From Staphylotrichum longicolle (lineage: Eukaryota > Ascomycota > Sordariomycetes > Sordariales > Chaetomiaceae), in NCBI GenBank assembly GCA_019096155.1, contig JAHCVI010000001.1:11656001-11720000 (forward strand): 64,000 bases of DNA. The letters run 5' to 3'. A program made the translations under genes and the position numbers. The notes beneath the pieces were generated by a model. It was not told where the DNA came from and made no database searches. It saw only the letters and a list, made by a program, of their open reading frames with translations. Shown piece after piece: positions 33,745-45,599 of the stretch; the first letter of the stretch is position 1; each line of letters starts with the position of its first letter.

Positions 33745-35454
33745 ATGACGGAGAGAAACTCGGTCAGCGAGTCCAAGGTCGAAACGGCCGATGAGAGAGG
33801 TAAATCAGCTCTTGTCAGTGACAGCATCTATGAGCATGAGCAGACTGTCCTCCAGGTCCTCCGCGGTCATCCCGTCTTGATCTGGTGGGCATTCTTCTTC
33901 AGCGTCAGTGCGATCGGATGGTAGGAATACTTTGCCACGAACTTCGTGTTCTCACTCCAGGCTGACACTACGTCGCTCTAGGGGATTTGATGCCCAGGTC
34001 AACGGCGCGGTGCTTTCCATCCCCTCTTTCCGAAGAGACTTTGGCGAGGAATATGGAGATGGCTTCGTAGTTCCTGCGCCCTGGCTGAGTGCCTTCAACT
34101 CGGTTTCCTCTGTGGGACAGTTCTTTGGGGGCTTTCTCTGCAGCATCGTGGCGGACCGTATTGGCAGGAGGTCAGCCCTGGCCATTGGAGTCCTGATCTC
34201 TTGCGGAGGCATCTTTGGAGAGGTCTTTTCCACGGCCCGGGCTGCATTCCTTGTCAGCAAGCTGGTCTTGGGAGTTGGGCTAGGCTTCTACCTGACCATC
34301 GGTCCCTTGTACTCCTCTGAGGTGAGTTTGGACCCATCCGAGGTGGGATATAAAACTAACGGTTGAAAAGGTCTCCCCTGTTGTTCTTCGAGGTATCACC
34401 ACCGCAGGTGTCAATCTGGGGATCGTCATCGGCCAGCTTCTGTCCAACGCAGCTATCAAAGGGTTTGGTGATCGAGCCGATGCATGGGCATACCGGGGCC
34501 CGTTTGCCATTCAGTTCTTCTTTGTCGGTACGTCTAGTTCCGCGCCTTGTTAGTGACTTGGAAGACTTACCGTGTCCAACTGAAGCATTCCTGGCGGCTG
34601 GACTTCCGTTCTCCATCGAATCGCCTTGGTACCTCGTCCGCCATGACAAGATTGACGCTGCCCGAAACGCCCTCCAGCGTCTCTACGGCCGCGGGACAAA
34701 CGTCGAAACAAAACTCCTCGCAATACAAAGAACCGTGGCCCAAGACCTTGCGGCGAAGGAATCCAAATGGTCCGATGCTGTTCGTGGTTCAAATCGCCTT
34801 CGGACCGCAGTTTCCTGTGGAGTCTTCGTCTGCCAACACCTCGTCGGTATCATCTTCGTCCTTGGTTTTTCCACATACTTCTTCCAGCTGGCTGGCCTGC
34901 CTACAGAGCGATCCTTTGATCTCGGCGTCGGAGTGACCGCCTGTGGCGTCGTCGGAACTGTGCTCTCGTGGACGATTGTTAATCGTCTAGGAAGACGGAT
35001 CATCTTCAATTCCGGCATGGCCATCCTCAGCATCATCAACCTCCTCATCGGGATCCTCGACGTCGTCCCGACGAGTGGCGCGAGTTGGACACAGGCCGCG
35101 CTCACTGTGGTCTGGGCCTTCTTCTACCAAGTCAGCATTGGTGCGGTCGCCTTTGTCTTGCTCGGTGAAACGTCCTCTCCGTCCTTGCGAGCCAAGACAA
35201 CCGCCATGGCGACGGCCACCCAGTCGGTCTTTGGGATTGTCATGAACATTGTCGTTCCGTACATGGTCAACCCGGACGAGGCGAACATGCGCGGAAAAGT
35301 CGGATTCGTCTTCGGCGGCCTGGGTGTGATCGCCACAGTGCTTTGCTTCTTGTACATCCCCGACTTGAAAGGTCGCACTTTCGAGGAGATCGATATCATG
35401 TTTGAGAACGGTGTGCCGCCGAGGAAGATGGGAGGGTATGTCATCGAGCACTGA
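33745..35454 (+). CDS. MFS sugar transporter (513 aa)
   Basis: Exons 33745-33920, 33982-34321, 34371-34527 and 34586-35454 encode 513 aa. It is a 12-span proton symporter of the sugar porter family in the plasma membrane. Visible signatures are GWGFDAQVNGAVLS in span 1, DRIGRRSAL after span 2, the PESPWYL-like SIESPWYLVRHDKIDAARNAL in the central loop, NRLGRR in the second half and the terminal IPDLKGRTFEEID. The overall style is that of alpha- or beta-glucoside (maltose, cellobiose) permeases; sugar specificity cannot be read from sequence. Its neighbours, a divergent Zn2Cys6 factor and a cytosolic GH3 enzyme, favour beta-glucosides. Confidence 0.9.
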
Positions 35455-36437
35455 GATTTGATCTCGATCTGCCATATCAGCCTTTTGGAGGAGGTTTGTT
35501 TGAAGGGGCAAGCTTGCTGCAGGTGGTTCCGATCCTGCGCCATGTCTGTTGTTCTTCCGGTTCTTGCTTCGTGCCTCCTTGCCACTCCGGATTATTGTGT
35601 TCTGCAGTCGAACGTAATAGTTAGCTACTTTAGAACACAGATGATGTTTATCAGCTCGCTCGGCCATTTTCCAGGGTATTCATCGATGTAACAAACCGGA
35701 TGGATTTAAACTGAGTAATGGGGTCCCCTCCCGGACTTGTATTCAGTAACATCACGCCCAACCCCAGTCAAGAAGAGTGGTCTTTTCTCAATGATTACCT
35801 GCATGTGCTCGGCTCTTAACCCGCGGAAGAACAGCAAAACTCATCGCCGTACCAGAGGTTGTAAGGAAACAGAGCGAAGCTTTGTGCAGAAGACGGACTG
35901 CCTGCTATGGGTCGCACAACACTGGACAATCAATGCTGGCCTCCTGCCTGTAGATTACCTTGACACAGATGTGACCGCCGGATGCCACATCAACAAGGCG
36001 TCAAACTATGCGCGCGAGACCCCATCCGGAGAGGCAACGAATCGTGGCCAATGAGAGGAGGACCCGACACTCCGCGATCGAGACTTCAGTCCAACCGCGT
36101 TCCGCATCCGCGTCGGCCCCGTGCCCCAGATGGGGTGTTCCATGCTCAAAATAGTCAGGGACTTTGATAAGATGCCAGGCGCTCCGCCGGGAATGATCGG
36201 TGCAGCGAGTAAGTAGGCTTCCCTCGCACGAGGTATAATTTTTCCATATGGCACCGTTCCATTCTCGCGGAGACGTCGCGAGCTATCCTGTAGTCTGTCA
36301 GCAAACGTTCCCGTCCAAACTCCGGTCGCTCCGGTCCTATAAATGTAAGACAGGAGTCCTAATCTCACATACGGTCTCAACACTCTCGCCCACTTGCCCA
36401 TCACTCCTGCCCAGCACTTGAACGGACCGAATCCACC
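35455..36437. other. Intergenic, promoter of GH3 gene
   Basis: No gene seen. A TATAAA box at 36338-36343 lies about 95 bases before the GH3 start. Confidence 0.55.
36338..36343 (+). promoter_or_regulatory. TATA box of the GH3 gene
   Basis: TATAAA, followed about 95 bases later by the start codon in CACCATGG context. Confidence 0.5.
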
Positions 36438-39180
36438 ATGGCTGCGATGAACATTGACCGTATCCTCTCTGAACTTTCCATAAACGAGAAGATTTCTTTG
36501 CTCTCGGGTCTGTCCCTATTTACAAGGCCTCCTTTGACCCGAACAAGCACGGTTGACTCCAGTCCGTCTCCACAGGTTCCGACGCCTGGCACACCCATGC
36601 CATCCCCAGACTCGGCATACCGGCGATCCGCACGACAGACGGTCCAAACGGCGCACGGGGGACCCGCTACTTCAACGGCGTCCCCTCCGCCTGCCTCCCA
36701 TGCGGGACAGCACTAGGCGCGACATTCGACACGGACCTGGTCTTCGAGCTTGGGCGCCTCCTCGCCGCGGAGTGCAAAGCCAAAGGCGCACACGTGCTCC
36801 TGGGCCCGACAATCAATATCCAGCGGGGACCACTGGGCGGGCGCGGGTTCGAGTCATTCTCGGAAGACCCGGTGCTCTCCGGGACCATGGCAGGGAGCTA
36901 CTGCGCCGGCGTCAAGGAGCTTGGTGTCGTCCCGACGCTGAAGCACCTTGTTTGCAATGACCAGGAGCATGAGAGGGTCGCGGTCAGTGCACTGGTCACC
37001 GAGCGGGCGCTTCGCGAGATCTACCTCTTGCCCTTTCAGCTGGCCATAAAGGCGGCGAAGCCGGGCGCTCTCATGACGGCGTATAACAAAGTGAATGGGT
37101 GCCATGCGAGCGAGAGTCCGCGGCTGCTGAATGATGTTGTCCGAAAGGAGTGGGGCTACGAGGGCTTGATCATGAGCGACTGGTCTGTCTTTACGTCGTT
37201 TTACTTTTCTTTCCCCTGCTTCCCGTACAGTCTTGCCCTAACAAGAACAATCCGCAGGTTCGGCACCTACAGCGGCGCAAGCGCAGTCAACGCGGGCCTC
37301 GACCTCGAAATGCCCGGCCCTACGCGGTTCCGCGGGCCAGCTCTGATGCACGCGCTGACATCCAACAAGGTCTCTGAAAGAACCCTTGACGATCGCGTCC
37401 GCAAGGTGCTGGAATTGGTGCAGTTGGCTTCAGGGGCCGGAATCCCAGAGCACGCCCCGGAACGCGAACTGAACCGGCCCGAGGACCGCGCCCTCCTGAA
37501 GCGAGCGGCGGCAGAGTCAATCGTCTTGCTAAAAAACGACGATGAGATTCTGCCTCTGAATCCAGGCAAGACAACGCTCGTTCTGGGCCCCAATGCGGAT
37601 ATCTCTGCGTCTTCTGGTGGCGGCTCGGCGTCGCTGCTGCCGTACTACACCGTCACCCCCGACAGGGCATCGCTGGCAAATGTGAGGTGAACTTTACACA
37701 GGGTATGTATGGCCATAAGGAGCTACCCTGTTTGGTGAGCATTTAAGGACAGAGAGCGGAGAGCGTGGGTATACATTCCGTGTCTTCACGGAACCCCGAG
37801 CTGCAAGCTTCGCCAGCCGGTTGATGAGCTTCACCTGACCAACAGCTGTGCCTTTTTGATGGATTACACCCATCCCGAGATCTCTGGCGACACTTACTAC
37901 GCGACTCTCGAGGGAACCTTCGAACCCCCCGAAAGCGGCGTCTATGAATTCGGACTTACCGTCGCAGGAACCGGATTACTCTTCATCGACGGCGAGCTGG
38001 TCATAGACAACAAGACTAACCAGCGGCACGGAACTTCATTCTTCGGAATTGGAACGCTTGAGGAGCGGGGATCCATCCATCTCCAGGCCGGCAGGAAGCA
38101 TCGACTGTACGTCGAGTTCAGCACGGCGCCCACCTCGAACCTGAAACATCACGGCGTGGTCTCTTTCGGGCCCGGCGGCGTGCGGCTCGGCGGGTGTCAA
38201 AAACTTGACCCCGACCTTGCAATCCAGGACGCAGTGGAGCTGGCCTCGCGGGCAGAGCAAGTGGTCGTCTGCGTGGGCCTGAGTAGCGACTGGGAGAGCG
38301 AGGGCTTTGATCGTCCGCATATGGACTTGCCGCCCGGGACTGATGACCTCATTAGAGCCGTCCTGGAGGTCCAGCCGAACGCGGTCATTGTTGTGCAGAG
38401 CGGGACCCCGGTTACAATGCCATGGGCACATCAGGCCAAGGCGCTCCTCCAGGCTTGGTACGGCGGCAGTGAAGCTGGGAATGGAATCGCTGATGTACTC
38501 TTTGGCGACGTGAATCCGGTATGTATACCCCAAGAACAACCCCTGGTCCAGTTCTGAAGGAATGCTCCCAACAAGCCTGCGTGACCGACTGACACGTGGA
38601 CTAGTCGGCAAAACTCCCCCTGACCTTCCCCGAACGCCTTGCGCACAACCCTTCGTATCTAAGCTACCGCTCCGATCGTGGCCGAGTCCTCTACAGCGAA
38701 GACATCTACGTTGGATACCGGTACTACGACAAAGTCGGGCAGGCGCCGCTCTTCCGGTTCGGCCACGGCCTCTCATACACCTCATTCCGCCTAACGAATC
38801 TCACTCTCGCCGCGCCAGCCGCACACACGCAAGACATCAAAGACGACTCGATCCACGTGACTGTCTCTGTTGCCAACACGGGCGGTCGCAGCGGTGCAGA
38901 GGTCGTCCAGGTTTATGTGCGGCCGCCGGCGACTGCAACGGTGGCACGCCCCGTGCGGGAGCTGAAGGGCTATCGCAAAGTCTGGCTCCGGCCTGGTGAG
39001 CAGACGGAGGTATTGATTGTGCTTCCGACTGGCCTTGCGACTAGCTTTTGGGACGAGGGACGATCTGCGTGGTTGAGTGAGGCGGGGGTGTACACCGTCG
39101 AGGTTGTTGGGACTGGTGAGGGAAACAGCTTGTCGACGGAATTCAAGGTCCAGACTTCCACGTACTGGAACGGACTGTAG
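36438..39180 (+). CDS. Intracellular GH3 beta-glucosidase with PA14 domain; three single-base frame breaks
   Basis: Exons 36438-36507, 36576-37182, 37258-38518 and 38605-39180. With three missing bases restored they make 839 codons, the usual size of PA14-type fungal beta-glucosidases. No signal peptide, so the enzyme should be cytosolic and split imported beta-glucosides. GH3 N-domain: RLGIPAIRTTDGPNG, KHLVCNDQEHER and the nucleophile Asp in LIMSDWFGTYSG. The C-domain follows, with a PA14 insert (YYATLEGTFEPPESGVYEFG) and a terminal fibronectin-III-like domain (FRFGHGLSYT, VELKGYRKV-like). The frame slips by one base at about 37686 (GG), 37726-37728 (CCC) and 37794-37797 (CCCC), all in homopolymers within 110 bases. 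The conserved HKELP and FRVFTEP blocks between slips remain readable. Confidence 0.87.
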
Positions 39181-39602
39181 AATGGCGGCAGTCTGCTTTC
39201 TCTTTTCCACAACATCAACAAGTCGCAACATCGCTGTAGAATAGAGCTATAATTGCGAGGAACGTCACTTAGTGAGGTACATGGTTCACCGAGGTGTGAT
39301 CGTCAAAAACTAGGGTAATTACTGAATCTATCGGGCCGCCAAATTCACGCCGAGAACCTAGGTAGGCGAGGAGATGACCCAGTTTGCAATCCTGAGGCGA
39401 CGCTCATTGGACAGGCATGCAAGAACGGAACAAGCCAACAACATGAAGCGGGGTCGCGCTTTTCCCCCTATTGACCTCCTACCTTAGTACCTTACCTAAG
39501 GTGCCTGATTATCTTCCTATATGTTACTTCCCATACCACCATCATCAGCCAGCCACAGCATCTCTCACACGACACATCCCATTCCAGAAAGACTAACACA
39601 GA
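39181..39602. other. Intergenic, promoter of HET gene
   Basis: Contains several short ACCTAAGGT-like palindromic steps near 39480-39500. No gene seen. Confidence 0.5.
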
Positions 39603-41888
39603 ATGGGTCATCAAAACCGCGACGTCTGCGGGTACCAACCCGCCAAGGATGCAGAGCACCGGCGTCGGCATGATATTCATCAGGATGACGAGGGTTTCAA
39701 GACCACGTTCCGCCGTCTCAAGAGGCGCGCCGGGGACGGATGCGACGTCTGCAAAGCCATATTAGCGGCTCTCGTCACCTTCGTCAAGAAGCCGAAACGG
39801 CGGGCGATGGTAAAGGTCGGCTTGGTTGATGGCATCCACATGCTCGAATACGTGCCCAAGGTGTGTTGGTGGGACCTGCGCGATAGGCCGTACAAGGACT
39901 ACATCCACTCTGGGAGCGAGGGCGAGTACTCCATCGACAGCGAGAATTGCAAGAGCCCCTATGTGACTTCTGAGGAGGAAGAAGAGGACGACGACGACGA
40001 CAACGACAATGATGGGGACGAGGAGGAGAGGAGCTATGAGAAGGACGAGGATGAGATCGAGGATGAGAAGGATAACCACAAGGACGAGGACGACGAGGAG
40101 GACGAGGACGAAGACGGGGACGAAGACGAGGACGAAGAAGAAAAGAGCGATGACGGGGACGAGAAAGAAGAGGGCCATGTCAAAGACGAGAACGTTTGGC
40201 AGGCCGAGCAGCGGGTGACTCTTGAGCTGTATGTCGACAGCGCGTCGACACAGCCGCCGGCCTGGGGCGCCTTTAGGCGAGCCCACACGCTTAGGAGCTC
40301 GTTCTGCCTTGACGATGCGCATCGTATCCGGGAATGGCTGGAAGACTGCCGCCGTGACCACGGACCAGAGTGCGACGGCGAATACCGCTTAGACGGCGGG
40401 GGAGATTCTACTGCGGCCCTCCCAACGCGCCTTCTCGACGTCGGGGTGGACCCGGGCGAGGATGTCGCTGCCGCAGATGAGGTGAGGCTCTACGAGACCT
40501 CTCCGGGTGAGCAGGCCGAGTACCTCGCGCTCAGCCACTGCTGGGGCAACGGTTCAACGCGTCCCCCCACGACCGTCGCGGAGAACCTGACGAGCCGGAA
40601 AGAAGGGATTCCGATCGCAGAGCTGCCGCAGACCTTTCGCGATGCTGTCCGGCTCACCCGCTTCCTGGGGTTCCGCTATCTTTGGATCGACTCTTTGTGT
40701 ATAATCCAGGGCGACGTCGCTGATTGGGAGCGCGAATCCGCTCGCATGGCCGAGGTGTATTGCCATGCCACTTTGACTATCGCTGCCGACGGAGCGGCCG
40801 ACTCTGACGGCGGGCTATTTGCCCCCGTAGGGAGACGCAATAACGACTTCTCGTCCACTGAAATCCGCCTCCGGGATATCAATGTTCCGCAGGATGGGAG
40901 CTTCTGGGTACGGAAATCGGACGGCGATCTTAAGTACGGGAAGGCGGACCACATGGACACGGAAAGCGAACCCCTAAGCTCCCGAGGATGGGCTTTCCAG
41001 GAATGGTTGCTGTCTCCCCGAATTGCCCACTTCCGCACCGGGGAGCTTAGCTGGGAATGCAGCGCCGAACATCGCTGCGAGTGCCAGGCCACCCGTGGGG
41101 TGCTGGTTAACGATTGGAGCTTGAGGAGGTCTGAGTATACGCCTATCTTCAAGGGTGATATAGGCTTTCCCTGGCGTGAGATGGTTTCCAAGTTCACCAA
41201 GCGGTCGCTTACGGTGAAGGAGGATCGGCTTCCCGCGATATCTGGACCCGTGGGGTTGGTCCTCTTGTCAGGCGTGGTGCACAGCCACGACCACGACCAC
41301 GACTACATTGCCGGCCACTGGCGAGGTCAGCTGCTGCCAAGCTTACTGTGGCAAGGCGACACGAGGGCGGCGAACAGGATGGTGGAGCGTCTGAGCGGGA
41401 GTTACGCGCCGACCTGGTCATGGGGGTCGGTTAGTGGCGGGGTTGAGTTTTTTGGGGCAGGCCGTGACCTCGCAAAGGTCGTCGACATCAAGGTGACGGA
41501 AATTTCGGCGCAAGCAAGCCGACTCGGACTGGTGAAGTCCGCGCGGATTGAGCTTCAGGGACCCGTTGGCATATTCCCCGACCCCGTCTTGGTGGCAGAA
41601 GAGGGGACGGTAGATGTAGGGGAATATGGATACATCATCCTCGACGTCAAGGATCCTCTAGAAATCGAGGAATGTGATCTTTCGGAGCTGGTGTTCTTTG
41701 TTATTCGCGAAATGGAGTACTTGAGAAGTGCCGAACTCTACGGCCTAGCATTGTGGCGGGATAAAGAGAGAGATGTGTTTCGACGGGTTGGCTGGGCGAC
41801 GCTTAGTTGCAAAGACGGCGGTTCATTGGCGACGTGGAAAACGAACGAGCTCAAGATTAGGCAGAATATCTACGTCGCAATAATCTAG
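39603..41888 (+). CDS. HET-domain protein with long acidic tract (761 aa)
   Basis: Intact single exon. The HET domain is clear: EYLALSHCWG (about residue 305), RYLWIDSLCIIQGD, MAEVYCHATLTIAA and SRGWAFQEWLLSPRIAHF. HET proteins mediate fungal nonself recognition and can trigger cell death of incompatible fusions. Before the domain, residues of about 120-200 form an Asp/Glu-rich run of some 75 residues, encoded by a GAG/GAC microsatellite (about 39970-40195) that may vary in length between strains. The N-terminus has a Cys-x-x-Cys (GCDVCKAILAAL) typical of this subfamily. The C-terminal effector half has no known domain. Confidence 0.93.
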   Translation: MGHQNRDVCGYQPAKDAEHRRRHDIHQDDEGFKTTFRRLKRRAGDGCDVCKAILAALVTFVKKPKRRAMVKVGLVDGIHMLEYVPKVCWWDLRDRPYKDYIHSGSEGEYSIDSENCKSPYVTSEEEEEDDDDDNDNDGDEEERSYEKDEDEIEDEKDNHKDEDDEEDEDEDGDEDEDEEEKSDDGDEKEEGHVKDENVWQAEQRVTLELYVDSASTQPPAWGAFRRAHTLRSSFCLDDAHRIREWLEDCRRDHGPECDGEYRLDGGGDSTAALPTRLLDVGVDPGEDVAAADEVRLYETSPGEQAEYLALSHCWGNGSTRPPTTVAENLTSRKEGIPIAELPQTFRDAVRLTRFLGFRYLWIDSLCIIQGDVADWERESARMAEVYCHATLTIAADGAADSDGGLFAPVGRRNNDFSSTEIRLRDINVPQDGSFWVRKSDGDLKYGKADHMDTESEPLSSRGWAFQEWLLSPRIAHFRTGELSWECSAEHRCECQATRGVLVNDWSLRRSEYTPIFKGDIGFPWREMVSKFTKRSLTVKEDRLPAISGPVGLVLLSGVVHSHDHDHDYIAGHWRGQLLPSLLWQGDTRAANRMVERLSGSYAPTWSWGSVSGGVEFFGAGRDLAKVVDIKVTEISAQASRLGLVKSARIELQGPVGIFPDPVLVAEEGTVDVGEYGYIILDVKDPLEIEECDLSELVFFVIREMEYLRSAELYGLALWRDKERDVFRRVGWATLSCKDGGSLATWKTNELKIRQNIYVAII
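39973..40195 (+). repeat. GAG/GAC-rich trinucleotide low-complexity tract in HET gene
   Basis: Imperfect gag, gac and gat triplets, in frame, coding for the acidic run of the HET protein. Confidence 0.85.
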
Positions 41889-42444
41889 ACACTCAAAGTA
41901 GATCAATTCGAAAGCAGCTACTCATAGGTACCTTACTCTCGATGTCGCGTGCAGGACAAGCGGGTGGTCCTGACGGGAGTAACGCTCAGAGAACCCCATA
42001 GTCTTCTTTCCCATTGTTCTCGTTATCAACGTCATGGCCAGCTTGACCGTATCCGCCACCCCATAGACCGAGACCGTGGCGGTTCATGGTCCCCGATCGC
42101 CTCCCAACCCGTTTTCTACCCTCTGTACTGAGGTGCTTGATAAGGTAAACGGAATCTTCCAGAGAACATGGAACTGCGACACCTCCACATGGGCCGCCCT
42201 CCCGCCACCGCCAACGTTACGTTGTCTCAACCCGGAAGGTCCACGTGAACTCGGCCTTCTCAAGCTATTCCGTTTGTTGTGGTGACCCTTAGTACAAAGG
42301 TTGGCGAGGAGGTTTGACAAGGTGTTACCTGAGCAGAGGCAGGTTGACATGACCCAGACCACCCGGATCACCGCAGTGCGAGGTATGCTGGAGCCATACG
42401 CGCAAGAGAACGATGCCAGGTTTATGTATCTAACTTACTCTGCG
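41889..42444. other. Intergenic, convergent 3' ends
   Basis: No gene recognised. Confidence 0.55.
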
Positions 42445-44255
42445 TCACACACTCCTCTTCAACGTCTTCTGAAGCACCGGCACTTCGACCCCCACCGCCT
42501 TTCCATCCTTCCCCAACTCAAAAATAAACAAATCCGCTGGGAACCCCCCATACCTCAAATTATCCAGCGAACCCCACGCAGCACACGTCTCCCCGGCCGT
42601 CAGCCCCAGCACCCCAATCGACGCGCGAAACGCCACCTTGCCCTTCCCGGCCAACCCGACAGGGTACAACCACACCCCGAGCGTCACGCCTGCCGGCACG
42701 CCCACCAAGGGGCCGACCAGCCCCACGATATCCGTCCCGTTGCTCACCAGCCTCGTCATCAACAGCCCGGGCTCGCCGGGCCGCAGCACAAACTCCGCCG
42801 CCGACCCGTCCCCAGCAAGCGTGTAAGTCCCGCCGTACGCGGCCTCGGCCTGCTCCCGGCCCGCCTGCTCCGCCGCAGCGACAAACAACTCGTTCACCTT
42901 GGCCTGGAGGAAGTTGTAGCTGGCGCCCACCTGCGGTCCGCCAACGAGCATGGCGTACCCCACCCCGTGGTCCGGCGACAACGCGAGGAGGGTCTGGTAC
43001 TGGCCCGTCGCCCCTTGCTTGGTGTAGAGGTCGACGACGCGGGTGGTCTGGGAGCCCGGGGAGACGGGGACGGCGAGCCGCATGATCTCCCAGGGCCGGC
43101 CGATGGAGAGGGACAGGGAGGCGGTGTGGGTGATGGGCTTGAGCCATTGGCGGGTGAGGAGGGGCGGGAGGAGGGAAGAGGACAGGATGGAGCGGCCGAG
43201 GGTGGTCAGGTCGTTGGCGCAGGAGTAGTAGCCCGCGCCGCTGGTGGATACGTTACGTTAGCAAGGGAATGGGGGGTGAGGGGAGCGGAGGGTGGGTTGC
43301 TCACGGGGCCTCCTCGCCAAAGTCGGTGTCCCAACCGTCGAGGATGAGGGCGTTGCTGTCGTTGGTGGGCTTGGTGAGGAAGGTGCGGGTGAGTTTCAGG
43401 CGCTTGACCAGGTTCTTGTCGACGAGCGAGGCGAATTTCTTCTTGGTGATCTTCTCGACGGCGTAGCCCAGCACCTGGAAGGCCATGTTGGAGTAGGCCG
43501 GGGTGTGGAAGCTGGGCGAGATGGGGAAGGACTGGGCGATCTTTGCAAATGTTTCTGTGAGAGTGTGTGAGCATAGGTAAACAAGATGTCCAGGTCACTC
43601 ACCCTCTCTTGTGCATCCTCTGACCCCAGGGGCGCCAGTCCCGCACTGCATTTGCCGAGACTGGTTGAGGACTGGCAGCCCTGGCAGCCCTGGCGGGGTG
43701 TAGGCGGAGACGTCGCCGAGCGCGTCTACTCCGTCAGTCGTGGACGTCAAGAGTCAAATTCGCAAGACACTTACAGTCCCTCGCAATCCCACCCATGTGG
43801 CTGGCCAGCGACCCGAGCGTGACGTCGGCCCAGTCGGTGTTGTAGACGGGGTTCTGCACCTTCAGACATGCAAGCTCGGGCACGTATTTGGTGACTGGTT
43901 CATTCCAGTACTTGTCTCCCAACTCGGCCAAGGTCGTGTACACGCTCATGACCTTGGAGATGCTGGCAATGCGGTACAGAGTCTCCGGGCCGACGGCGCC
44001 GTGGTACTGCTCGTACAGCGTTTTATCCGCGTTGCGGGAAAAGACCTGGATTGCAAACGTCGTCCCATTGTCAAGTTGTCCGCTGGCAATAGCCTTGGTG
44101 ATTTCGCTCTCAAAGGCAGTTTTCGCCGCTGAGAACGCCGCCGAGGACCCGGGGTTGGAGACTTCGGGGTACGCGGGCCCCAGGATGGGGCAGTCCTGGC
44201 CGAGACCAACCCGGGCCAGGGCTCCGAGGAGAGCGAGTTGTCGAAGAGCAATCAT
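42445..44255 (-). CDS. Secreted serine beta-lactamase-like hydrolase (549 aa)
   Basis: Exons 43775-44255, 43603-43725, 43305-43554 and 42445-43240 encode 549 aa, all phases consistent. Signal peptide from the ATG at 44255 (ALRQLALLGALARVGLG). Catalytic motifs of class C/beta-lactamase-related enzymes are visible: Ser-x-x-Lys in RIASISKVMS and Tyr-x-Asn in HTPAYSNMAFQ. The frame also has RDYALGDVSAYTPPGLPGL and GYYSCANDLTTLGR, common in fungal members. A distinct C-terminal beta-rich domain follows. Fungal members include esterases, transesterases and peptidases; this one is exported, so an extracellular ester or amide substrate is likely. A TATAAA lies about 70 bases upstream. Confidence 0.9.
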
Positions 44256-45599
44256 CGAGACGGCTGCACGATCAGAAGAGTTGATAACCAACAACGCCGA
44301 TGGAGAGCACGAGACTGCTGCTTTATATGCCTCGAGGCTCATTATTCTGCGAGTGGGTCCTTCATCGATCTCTCCCGGGACCCGGGCCGCTCGACGTTGC
44401 ACTATTCCTTAACCGCCCTGCACTGCGCGTCATCTAGGCTTCGATTCGTTCTTCTCCAGTGTTCCCTCGGAAGCCCTGCATGTCGCTAAAGCAGATGCGT
44501 GCCATCGGTGGCCCTATCCGAACCTGTGGGTCGTAAGCACGGGGTTCAGTTGCCCAGAGGCTAGCCAAGAGCGGTATGTTGGATGCAAAACTACTTCCTT
44601 TGCGCCGTGTCCGACGAGGGGTCTGGTGTTGTCGCCCGGAGATCAGGGAAGAACAGACGACAGAAACAAGAGATGACCAGGGGTCCCTTGAGATTTCTCA
44701 GCACGCCTTATTCCTCTTCCAGTCACTGTCTATTCTTGATTGATCAGATCTTGTTGCGAGCGTTCGATTAGAAGTGAGGCTGCGGGAGGCCTGATCGGGG
44801 CCCTTTTGCAATCGGAATTCAGCGAGCATTTCTTTTTGTAACGCAGTAGTAGACCGTGGTATTCGTGAGAAATCCCCAGCACAAGCCGACTTTGAATACT
44901 TCTTGGAGTTCAAAGACTGCACTGTCAGGAAACCAGTGCAGCAGCAGCCTCTACCGAGGACCGGTGGCCCCTTCGTCTGCACCCATCGGCCCCAGCTGCG
45001 CCACGCGGGCACAATGAGCCTTGGTGCCCAGTCTGACAGCACGTCAACCACCCAGGCCAGTATTGATATATTGCCCAGAGGTACACCAACCCGGCAGGTA
45101 TACGAGGTGGTCGGCGTCCTGGCAGAACGAGCTCTGCCTCTGAATCCCTCGATGTGGCGCCCAGTATCTGCTTTATGCTTGGCAGTGAATAAATGAGTTG
45201 CAAACGCCAACGGCACGGAGGTCTACGCCATCAGGCTCGTTGTTTTTTTGTTTCGTTGATCGAGGCCGCAAATCCTCGGCCGACCGCTCAGCCGTCGGCC
45301 TTCAGGACTTTGTCCAAAGTCTTTGATGGAACAGCCCTGCACCCCAGAGCCACCGCTGCTTTCAGTCGGCTTTGTGCAGCTCGCCAAACGTTTATGTGGC
45401 AAACTCGGCATCCCGTGGCAGATTGACCAAATCCGGCGATGCTATTCCGGATTTAGCGCACAAGCGTGTCCCCGAGGTGATAAAGCAGCTTGCAAGCATA
45501 AATAGGGAGACTGGCCGTTCCGTGTTGCCCTCTCGTCTCCAACATTCTCAACACCGTCCTCAGCTCGACTGCCTTGATATTCGTACAATAAACAGCACC
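44256..45599. other. Intergenic, divergent promoters
   Basis: Lies between the beta-lactamase-like gene and the APH-like gene. Open frames (for example 44903-45196) have no signal peptide or domain and are not called. Confidence 0.5.
44322..44327 (-). promoter_or_regulatory. TATA box of the beta-lactamase-like gene
   Basis: TATAAA on the minus strand, about 70 bases upstream of the start codon. Confidence 0.5.

Noticed and set aside
42301..43347. 348-codon plus-strand frame rich in Arg/His/Pro
   Set aside because: Antisense of the beta-lactamase-like gene; composition is typical of a shadow frame.
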